Positions 57,857-64,000 of a DNA stretch of 64,000 nt are shown piece after piece. The stretch is from positions 186,001 through 250,000 of the forward strand of contig CAVZTA010000005.1 of NCBI GenBank assembly GCA_963778025.1, written 5' to 3'. The notes under the pieces were generated by a model. It was not told the DNA's origin. It worked only from the letters and a program-made list of their open reading frames with translations, and made no database searches. The stretch comes from CAVZTA01 sp963778025. Lineage in GTDB: Bacteria > Chloroflexota > Limnocylindria > Limnocylindrales > CSP1-4. How positions within the stretch are numbered: the stretch's first letter is position 1; each line of letters begins with the position of its first letter. The translations under genes were made by a program, and so were the position numbers.

Positions 57857-59026
57857 TCAACCCGGGCGGGCGCGCTCCAGGACGGCGTCGGCCACGATCA
57901 GGCGATGGATCTGGTTGGTGCCCTCGTAGATCTGGGCGCCCTTCGCGTCGCGCATGAGGCGTTCCATGCCCGTCTCGCGTGAGTAGCCCGCGCCGCCGAA
58001 CAGCTGCACCGCGTCGGTCGTCACGCGCATCGCGACGTCGCTCGCCGTCCATTTCGCGAGCGATGACGCCTCGCCCAGCGGCTCACCGCGATCCTTCGCC
58101 GCGGCCGCGGCCCGCACCAGCAGCTGCGCCGACACGACATCCCGCCACAGCTCCGCGAGCATGAACCGCAGCCCCTGCTGGTCCGCGAGCGGCCCCCCGA
58201 ACGCCACCCGTTCCTGCAGGTATGCAGCGGCCCGCTCGACGGCCCCCCGCGCCAGGCCCACGCACGCCGCCGCGATCGAGATCCGCCCCTCGGCCAGCGC
58301 GGACAGCGCGATCCGGTAGCCGTCGCCCTCCTCGCCCAGGCGATTCGCGGCCGGGACGGGACACGCCGAGAACACCAGCTCTGCCGCGGGACAGGCACGG
58401 ATCCCCATCTTCTTCTCGTGCGCGCCGAACGAGAACCCGGGCATCCCCTGCTCGACCAGGAACGCCGACAGGCCACGCGCGCCGGCCGACGGATCCGTGA
58501 CCGCGAAGACGAGGTAACGCTCCGCCTCGGGCGCGTTCGAGATCCAGATCTTGGTGCCGGTCAGGGCATAGGACGACCCGTCCGCGGACCGCTCGGCTCG
58601 GAGACGGATGGCCGCCGCATCCGAGCCCGCGTGCGGCTCCGTCAGCGCGAACGCCCCGAGCGCCGAGCCCTCGAGCATGGCCGGCAACCAGCGCGCCCGC
58701 TGCTCGTCGCTGCCCCAGGTCACGACGGGGTACTGCGAGAGGACGTGGACCGACAGCGACACGGCCATCGCCATGTCCACGCGGCCCAGCTCCTCCATCA
58801 CCAGCGACCAGCCGACATAGGAGAACCCGGCGCCCCCGATCGCCTCGGGGAACGGCGCGGCGGTCAGGCCCAGCGACCCCATCCGGGCGAACAGCGACCG
58901 GTCGTAGCGCTCGGTCTCGTCCCGCTCGATGGCACCCGGGGCGAGCTCCCGCTCCGCGAACTCACGGGCCGTATCGCGCGCCAGCCGCTCCTCGTCGGTG
59001 AGCGGCCAGGGGGATGGATCCGCCAG
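57857..59026 (-). CDS. Acyl-CoA dehydrogenase
   Basis: About 389 residues. Features: GFSYVGWSLVMEELGRVDMA, FALTEPHAGSDAAAIRLRAE (FAD/substrate loop), GTKIWISNAPEAERYLVFA, FSFGAHEKKMGIRACPAAEL, AFGGPLADQQGLRFMLAEL, and DAVQLFGGAGYSRETGMERLMRDAKGAQIYEGTNQI, shown in pieces, with the catalytic Glu in YEGTNQ. It is an FAD enzyme of beta-oxidation or of butyrate-type metabolism. The conserved N-terminus (DEERLARDTAREFAERELAP) lies upstream of the first ATG (58882). In that frame no ATG, GTG or TTG occurs before a stop at about 59080, so a CTG at 59026 with AGGAGG 7 bp upstream is taken as the start. Confidence 0.9.
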   Translation of the reverse strand: MADPSPWPLTDEERLARDTAREFAERELAPGAIERDETERYDRSLFARMGSLGLTAAPFPEAIGGAGFSYVGWSLVMEELGRVDMAMAVSLSVHVLSQYPVVTWGSDEQRARWLPAMLEGSALGAFALTEPHAGSDAAAIRLRAERSADGSSYALTGTKIWISNAPEAERYLVFAVTDPSAGARGLSAFLVEQGMPGFSFGAHEKKMGIRACPAAELVFSACPVPAANRLGEEGDGYRIALSALAEGRISIAAACVGLARGAVERAAAYLQERVAFGGPLADQQGLRFMLAELWRDVVSAQLLVRAAAAAKDRGEPLGEASSLAKWTASDVAMRVTTDAVQLFGGAGYSRETGMERLMRDAKGAQIYEGTNQIHRLIVADAVLERARPG

Positions 59027-59150
59027 CGCCCTGCCTCCTCCATCCGACGTAGTCGGTGCCGACCCGGCCGAGGGGGGTCACCCGTTCGGAGCCCGGAGGT
59101 AGGATACCGGCGCCCGAACGCCCGATCCTCTCGACCCAGGGGCTCGATCG

Positions 59151-61787
59151 CTGCCGTCTTCGACCGTCGATCTCGACCGGATCGCCTCCGATCCGCTGCT
59201 CATCGCGTCCGACGACGCGATCATCGTCACGGACAGGGGCCTGCGCATCCGCGCCTGGAACCCCGCGGCGGAGCGCCTCTACGGGACCCCGGCCGCGGTC
59301 GCGGTCGGCCGCCTCATCGGCGACGTCCTGCGCTCGAACATCGCGGGCGTCCGCTCGGAGGCGGGCGACGAGATCCTCCTGCCCCCGGTCGCCGAATACC
59401 GCGGCCGCACGGTCGACACGGTGCTCGTCGGCCCGAGCGCGGGGCGGACCGTCACGGTCGACTTCATCGCGACACCCCTGGTCGACGCGCGTGGTGAGGG
59501 GATCGGCATCCTGGGCGTCAATCGCGATGTGTCGGCGATGGTCGCGCTCGAGGACGCGCTCCTTCAGCTGGCCGCGCGCGAGCCGGACCGCGTCCATACC
59601 TCCGCCGAGCTCGGCGAGGTCGCGCTGAGCGCGTTGATCGAGGCGACCGGCGCCCATGCCGGCATCGTCGCGCGCGCCTCGGACGGACGCTACGAGGTGC
59701 TCGCTTCGCGCGGCGTGCCACCGCCGATCCTGGACCAGCTCGTCGCGGCGGACGTCGTGGGTTCCCGCGTCCGCGCCCTGCTCCAGCTCGGTCCGCGGGT
59801 CGTGGGCCACCGGGTCGACGATCCCGCCGCCGACGAGCGCATCGTCGCCGCCGCGCGCGCCGTGGGCGCCACGTCCTACCTGATGACGGGCCTCGGCCCC
59901 GTCGGCGACCCGAACGGGTTCATCGTCCTGGCCACGGCGGCCGACCCGCCGCGCTGGCCGCCGGAATCGACGTTCGTGACCCTGGCCTCGCAGCTGACGC
60001 GAGCCCTCGAGTACGCCGAGCTGCTCGCCGAGATCGACCGTCGCCTCGCCCGCGAGCGCCGGCTGACCTCGCGGCTCGACTCGCTCATCGGCATCGGCCG
60101 GCTCGAGCCCGACGCCGACGCGCGCTCGGCGGCGCAGGCCCTGATCGACCAGCTGGTCGAGAGCCTGGGCGCCGAGGGCGGCGTCATCGGCTTCGAGGAA
60201 GACGGTCGCTATGTGCCCATCGCCGACCACGGCGCGATCGACCGGCTGCCGGCGATCGTCGGCCGGCGGGTCACGGAGTTCCGGGCCTGGCAGCGGTTCG
60301 AGGCGGGCGAGGGCGCGTTCGTCCAGCCGTACGTCGAGGGCGCCGTGTCCCCGTCGATGCTCGAGGAGTCGCACCAGGCCGGCTTCAGCGCGTATGCCGC
60401 GTTCCCGATCCGGACCGAGGGCCGCCTGCGCGGCGTGGCGGCCCTGTTCTTCGGGCCTTCCGTCGAGCCCTCGTCGATCGACGCCCGGACGCTGGAGGCG
60501 ATCGGCCGCGGCGTCTCCATCGCGTTCGACAACCAGCGCCTGCGCGAGCATCTGGTCGCCTCGGAGGTCCGCTACCGGACGTTGTTCGAGGCATCGCCCG
60601 AGCCGTACCTGCTCACGTCCGCGCAGCGGACGGTCCTGGCCGGGAACGGCGCGGCGGCGGCGCTGTTCCGACTGGCCCCGGCCGCGCTCGTGGGCTGCCC
60701 GCTCGACGAGCTGCTCCCGACCGATGCGACGGTGCCCGAGCGAGCCGGCGCGACCGCCGATGGTGCGCCCCCTCGCGCGTCCCGGCGGAGCCTCGGCTGC
60801 CGGCCCGACGGTTCGACGTTCCCGTGCGAGACCCTGGCCCGGACGGTGACCATCGAGGGCGAGGAGCGAGTCCTGGTCCTCGTCCGCGACCTGTCGGACC
60901 AGGAACGCCTCCAGCAGGAGCTCGTCCAGGCGCAGAAGATGGAGGCCATCGGCCTGCTCGTCGCCGGCGTCGCCCACGAGCTCAACAACCCCCTCGCCGC
61001 GATCGTCGGCTTCAGCCAGCTCCTGCGCGCCGATCCGCGCTTGCCCGCGGACATGAAGTCGATGGCCGACCAGCTCATCGACCAGACCGACCGGACGCGA
61101 CGGATCGTCGGCGGCCTGCTCGATTTCGCGCGGCAGCGACCGCCCGAACGTCATCCCACGCCGATCCGACCGCTCATCCAGAGCGTCATCGACCTCCAGT
61201 CGTATTCGTATACCGCCGGCCGGATCACGGTCGAGGTCGACATCGCGCCCGATGTCCCGCACGTCGCGCTCGACCGGTCGCAGATCCAGCAGGTCCTCCT
61301 GAACCTCACGCTCAACGCCGTCCAGGCGATCGGCGCGGCGCGTGACCACGGCACGCTGCGCATCAGCGCCGCGCCGACGGCCGATGGAACCGCACGTCCG
61401 GATCGGGATCGAGGACGACGGGAGTGGCATCCCCGAGGCGGATCGAGCCCGCCTGTTCGTGCCGTTCTTCACGACCAAGGGGCCCGGCGAGGGGACGGGC
61501 CTGGGGCTCGCGGTGTCGGCAGGCATCGTCATCGCGCATGGCGGGCGCCTGTGGCACGAGCCGATGGACAGCGGCGGCAGCCGGTTCGTGATCGAGCTGC
61601 CCGTCCACGCGGTGATCGAAGCCGGCCCGTCGGTCGAGGCGGGAACGGTCCCCGTGCCCGTGCCGGACCTGCCGGTGGGCTCCGCGGTCGCGCCCAGCAC
61701 GCCCACCCTGCCCATCCCGCCCACCGCCGCCCATCGCCTCGCCGACGCCGGCGTCCGCCGCGCCCGGTCCGCATCGGGACCGTGTGA
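59151..61787 (+). CDS. Multi-domain sensor histidine kinase (PAS-GAF-GAF-PAS), two frameshifts
   Basis: About 879 residues. N-terminal PAS (LIASDDAIIVTDRGLRIRAWN, AERLYGTPAAVAVGRL), then two GAF-like domains (about residues 130-440), another PAS-like stretch (RYRTLFEASPEPYLL), an H-box GVAHELNNPLAAIVGFSQLL with the phosphorylated His, N-box LLNLTLNAVQAI, then after a shift near 61380 the G1 box DDGSGIPEADR and FTTKGPGEGTGLGL. A second shift late in the Pro/Ala-rich tail would restore the stop at 61785-61787, which overlaps the receiver start (GTGA). No membrane segment, so it senses inside the cell. The PAS begins close to a stop at 59100 with no ATG, GTG or TTG available; a CTG at 59151 is taken as the start. 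Confidence 0.85.
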   Translation: MPSSTVDLDRIASDPLLIASDDAIIVTDRGLRIRAWNPAAERLYGTPAAVAVGRLIGDVLRSNIAGVRSEAGDEILLPPVAEYRGRTVDTVLVGPSAGRTVTVDFIATPLVDARGEGIGILGVNRDVSAMVALEDALLQLAAREPDRVHTSAELGEVALSALIEATGAHAGIVARASDGRYEVLASRGVPPPILDQLVAADVVGSRVRALLQLGPRVVGHRVDDPAADERIVAAARAVGATSYLMTGLGPVGDPNGFIVLATAADPPRWPPESTFVTLASQLTRALEYAELLAEIDRRLARERRLTSRLDSLIGIGRLEPDADARSAAQALIDQLVESLGAEGGVIGFEEDGRYVPIADHGAIDRLPAIVGRRVTEFRAWQRFEAGEGAFVQPYVEGAVSPSMLEESHQAGFSAYAAFPIRTEGRLRGVAALFFGPSVEPSSIDARTLEAIGRGVSIAFDNQRLREHLVASEVRYRTLFEASPEPYLLTSAQRTVLAGNGAAAALFRLAPAALVGCPLDELLPTDATVPERAGATADGAPPRASRRSLGCRPDGSTFPCETLARTVTIEGEERVLVLVRDLSDQERLQQELVQAQKMEAIGLLVAGVAHELNNPLAAIVGFSQLLRADPRLPADMKSMADQLIDQTDRTRRIVGGLLDFARQRPPERHPTPIRPLIQSVIDLQSYSYTAGRITVEVDIAPDVPHVALDRSQIQQVLLNLTLNAVQAIGAARDHGTLRISAAPTADGTARPDRDRGRREWHPRGGSSPPVRAVLHDQGARRGDGPGARGVGRHRHRAWRAPVARADGQRRQPVRDRAARPRGDRSRPVGRGGNGPRARAGPAGGLRGRAQHAHPAHPAHRRPSPRRRRRPPRPVRIGTV

Positions 61788-62164
61788 ACGGCCATCCGCC
61801 GCGCGTCCTCGTGCTCGACGACGAGCAGCCCATCCGCGACTTCCTCGTCAAGGCCCTTCGGATCGCGGGCGTCCAGGCCGTCGCGGTGGGGACCGGCCTG
61901 GAGGCCGTCGAGCTCGCGATGACGGACGAATTCGACGCGATGCTGTGCGATCACCGGATGGCCGGCATGTCCGGCACCGCCGTGTACGAGGCGATCGCGG
62001 ACGTGCGCCCGGAGCTGGCGGCCCGGTTCGTGTTCATGTCGGGCGACGTGCTCAACCCCGAGCTCCGCTCGTTCGCCACGGATCGCGGGATCGGGCTGCT
62101 GGCGAAGCCGTTCGACCTCGCGGCGGTGTCGTCCACGGTCGACCGGGTCCTCGGACGGGCCTGA
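61784..62164 (+). CDS. Single-domain response regulator (receiver)
   Basis: 126 residues, GTG start overlapping the kinase stop. Receiver motifs: VLVLDDEQPIRDFLV (acidic pair), AMLCDHRMAGMSG with the phosphoacceptor Asp, VFMSGDV with the conserved Ser, and LLAKPFDLAAV with the Lys. No output domain, so it works by protein contact or as a phosphotransfer partner. Because the upstream kinase frame is disturbed close to the junction, a fused hybrid kinase cannot be ruled out; the stop/start overlap argues for two proteins. Confidence 0.88.
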   Translation: MNGHPPRVLVLDDEQPIRDFLVKALRIAGVQAVAVGTGLEAVELAMTDEFDAMLCDHRMAGMSGTAVYEAIADVRPELAARFVFMSGDVLNPELRSFATDRGIGLLAKPFDLAAVSSTVDRVLGRA

Positions 62165-62202
62165 GGCGGCCGTCTCACCGCGCCGCCCTGCCGGGCACGC
62201 GC

Positions 62203-63063
62203 CTAGCGCGGGTAGCTGAAGAACCCTCGCCCGGTCTTCTGGCCCAGGTGGCCCGCCTCGACCAGCTCCTCCAGCACCTTCGGCGGCCGGAACTGCTCGC
62301 CACCGAGGCCCTCGTGCAGCACGCGCATGATCCCGAGGCAGACGTCGAGCCCGATGAAATCCGCGAGGGCCAGCGGGCCCATCGGGTGGTTCAGGCCGAC
62401 GCGGGCCCCGGTGTCGATGTCCTCGGCGGTCCCGAGCCCTTCCTCGTAGGCACGCATCGCCTCGCCCAGGAGCGGCATGAGGATGCGATTGACGATGAAC
62501 CCGGGCCGGTCCGCCGAGACGATGACCTGCTTGTCCATCTCCGCGGCGAGCTCGCGGATCGCGGCCTCGGTCGCGTCGGAGGTGGCCGAGCCCCGGATGA
62601 GCTCGATGAGCGGCATCACCGGCACCGGGCTGAAGAAGTGCATCCCGACGAAGCGCGCGCGGCGCGCCTGATCGACCGCGGCGGCCAGGCGATCGATCGA
62701 GATCGATGACGTGTTGGTGGCGAAGATCGTGGCCATCGGCGCGACGTGGTCCAGCGCGGACCACAGGGTCTCCTTGACGGCCGGATCCTCGAACACCGCC
62801 TCGACGATGAGCTGGCGGTCGCCGGCCTTGCCCAGGTCGGCGGTCGGATGGATCCGCGCGAGGATCTCGTCCCGCGCGGCGGCGTCCAGTCGGCCCTTGG
62901 CGACGGCACGGTCGAGGTTGCCCGCGATCCGGTCGCGCCCGGCTTCGGCCCGCGAGAGATCCGGCTCATACAGGACCACATCCTTGCCCACCGCCGCGTG
63001 GACCTGGGCGATGCCGTGGCCCATCAGGCCGGCACCGGCGACGAACACCCGCTCGATGGCCAT
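62203..63063 (-). CDS. 3-hydroxybutyryl-CoA / 3-hydroxyacyl-CoA dehydrogenase
   Basis: 286 residues, intact. The NAD fold starts VFVAGAGLMGHGIAQVHA with the GxGxMGxGIA motif. The catalytic His lies in FVGMHFFSPVPVMPLIEL (the H of the His-Glu dyad), with the Glu expected near EIIRG-like IELIRGSAT. The C-terminal dimer domain shows ADRPGFIVNRILMPLLGEA and GLNHPMGPLALADFIGLD. It oxidises 3-hydroxyacyl-CoA to 3-oxoacyl-CoA. Acyl-CoA dehydrogenase is encoded close by and a thiolase remnant as well, so a beta-oxidation or butyrate pathway is implied. ATG at 63063. Confidence 0.93.
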   Translation of the reverse strand: MAIERVFVAGAGLMGHGIAQVHAAVGKDVVLYEPDLSRAEAGRDRIAGNLDRAVAKGRLDAAARDEILARIHPTADLGKAGDRQLIVEAVFEDPAVKETLWSALDHVAPMATIFATNTSSISIDRLAAAVDQARRARFVGMHFFSPVPVMPLIELIRGSATSDATEAAIRELAAEMDKQVIVSADRPGFIVNRILMPLLGEAMRAYEEGLGTAEDIDTGARVGLNHPMGPLALADFIGLDVCLGIMRVLHEGLGGEQFRPPKVLEELVEAGHLGQKTGRGFFSYPR

Positions 63064-63072
63064 GGCTAGAGG

Positions 63073-64000
63073 CTAACCGGCGGCGACGAGCAACGGGACG
63101 TCGACCTCGTCGCGCGTCAGACCGCCGTGGAATGCCTGGAACGTCGCCTCCCACGGGTAGCGGCCGAGGTCGAGCAGGATCTCGTCGCCGGTCGCGGCCA
63201 CGACCAGGTCGCCGATCCGCGGCCGGACGTCGTCCCGGACCGTCGGGCCGAACCAGCCGGCCCCGATCGCCTCGTCACGCGTCAGCACCGCCCAGTGCGT
63301 CGGATCGAGACCCGCACGCCACGCGGCCTCCACTCCCGACGCACGCCCGGGATGGGCATGGATGTGGCGCGCCCGCGCGTCGCCCGTCACGGTCTCGACG
63401 TCTCGCTGCAGGTCTGGCCGCGCCGCCAGGTCCAGCCGGTGGCGATCGGGGACGTCGACCGCGCCGTGGTCGCCCGTGACGAGCAGCAGCGTCCCGCGCG
63501 GGAGCCGGTCGTGGAGCGCCCGCAGCAGGCCGTCGGTCGCGCGGAGGGCCGTCCGCCACGCCTCGGACTCGACGCCCGCCCGGTGCGCCGCGAAGTCGAG
63601 CCGCGGGTCGTAGGTGTACACGAGGGACGGCGCGTCGGCGAGGGCCGCCCCGACCTTCGCGACACGCTCCTCGACATCGGAGTTGTGCTCGAGGCCGATC
63701 CACTCGGCGCCGCGGAACGCCGCCCGGGTCAGGCCGGACCCGGCGTGCTCGGCCAGCGACACGACGGCCGTCCGGATGCCGTGCGCGGCCGCGTCGGCCA
63801 GGCGGCTCGGGAACGGCTGCAGCGTCTCCGGCGGGAAACGACCGAGCATCGGCCGGCGGGTCCCGGGCTCGGCCCAGGTGAGACACTCGATGACCGCGGG
63901 CTCGGTCGTCGGGCGGAGGAAGAAGCCGACGATGCCGTGCTCGCCCGACTCGCGGCCCGTTCCCAGCGAGCACAGGCTCACCGGGGTGGACGACGGGAAG
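63073..64000 (-). CDS. Alkaline-phosphatase-superfamily phosphodiesterase/phosphatase, 5' partial
   Basis: The frame is open to the right edge (PSSTPVSLCSLGTGRESGEHGIVGFF is read through 63981, shown in parts PSSTPVSLCSLGTG and RESGEHGIVGFF), so the start is outside the window. The core of the nucleotide pyrophosphatase/phosphodiesterase (AP superfamily) is visible: the HGIVGF strand, YTYDPRLDFAAHR, LLLVTGDHGAVDVP with the metal-binding DHG, and the C-terminal HGGLTRDEVDVPLLVA with its metal His. The N-terminal catalytic Thr/Ser region is beyond the edge. Predicted to cleave phosphodiester or phosphate esters; substrate unknown. It ends 10 bp before the dehydrogenase start on the same strand. 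Confidence 0.82.
   Translation of the reverse strand, partial: FPSSTPVSLCSLGTGRESGEHGIVGFFLRPTTEPAVIECLTWAEPGTRRPMLGRFPPETLQPFPSRLADAAAHGIRTAVVSLAEHAGSGLTRAAFRGAEWIGLEHNSDVEERVAKVGAALADAPSLVYTYDPRLDFAAHRAGVESEAWRTALRATDGLLRALHDRLPRGTLLLVTGDHGAVDVPDRHRLDLAARPDLQRDVETVTGDARARHIHAHPGRASGVEAAWRAGLDPTHWAVLTRDEAIGAGWFGPTVRDDVRPRIGDLVVAATGDEILLDLGRYPWEATFQAFHGGLTRDEVDVPLLVAAG

Noticed and set aside
58962..61724. 920-residue minus-strand frame over the sensor kinase
   Set aside because: Antisense shadow of a motif-rich kinase.

Overview
The window is very GC-rich bacterial DNA (about 70 % or more by eye). Genes are packed, and many same-strand neighbours share an ATGA, GTGA or TGATG stop/start overlap. 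GTG, TTG and probably CTG starts occur. Gene content (F420-type LLM oxidoreductase, PPOX-fold protein, YkcB-like mannosyltransferase, CopC, M16 pair, TreX-TreY-TreZ, CUT1 sugar importer) fits a Gram-positive-like high-GC lineage. I favour Chloroflexota of the Limnocylindria kind, with Actinomycetota as the alternative; this is inference. About fifteen clearly homologous genes are split between reading frames by one-base shifts while neighbours are intact. That points to an assembly with indel errors rather than mass pseudogenisation, so I report these genes at full length and note the shifts.

Left part (1-9.8 kb, almost all minus strand). An SRAP/YedK gene is cut by the left edge. A long minus-strand run follows, in transcription order: a small Ser/Thr-rich membrane-anchored protein, ApbE flavin transferase, ferric-reductase-like membrane protein, NuoF-like flavoprotein, one-cluster ferredoxin, OmpR regulator, sensor kinase, a second small protein, GtrA and a YkcB-like glycosyltransferase. 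Both small proteins end in HVSTG(G/S)S, just before overlapping downstream starts. A truncated PfkB-like protein lies upstream.

9.9-22.3 kb. An ECF sigma factor, an anti-sigma-like protein and a D/H-rich repeat protein share a DDHGG motif. An M16 peptidase pair and a GNAT enzyme follow. An ArsR-type regulator has a perfect GTTAGA-N6-TCTAAC operator on its own promoter and a second copy before the next gene. Then come an LLM oxidoreductase, a CopC-domain protein with a polytopic partner, and an XRE regulator.

22.6-34.5 kb (minus). carB and carA, with a 19-codon leader ORF and two 18-bp repeats upstream; a lipoprotein; a 1047-aa LuxR-type ATPase regulator; an ECF sigma factor; a class III nucleotide cyclase; a glucose-1-dehydrogenase-like enzyme and a cyclase-family hydrolase.

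34.6-46.6 kb. A complete TreX-TreY-TreZ trehalose operon (plus), a DnaJ-domain protein, tRNA-Lys(CTT), a repeat-bearing membrane protein, a membrane HD-GYP protein with a degenerate GGDEF domain, and a secreted Pro/Thr-rich anchored protein.

46.6-53.2 kb (minus). A sugar-import and glycosidase operon: binding lipoprotein, 36-bp perfect palindrome, two CUT1 permeases, a GH144-type enzyme and a GH39-type enzyme. No ATPase gene is present. About 800 bp of non-coding DNA with a 200-bp direct duplication lies upstream.

54-64 kb. A secreted protein, aldehyde dehydrogenase, PPOX protein, a thiolase remnant beside short tandem repeats, acyl-CoA dehydrogenase, a PAS/GAF sensor kinase with its receiver, 3-hydroxyacyl-CoA dehydrogenase, and an alkaline-phosphatase-superfamily enzyme cut by the right edge. 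The acyl-CoA genes suggest a fatty-acid or butyrate-type beta-oxidation region in which the local thiolase is broken.
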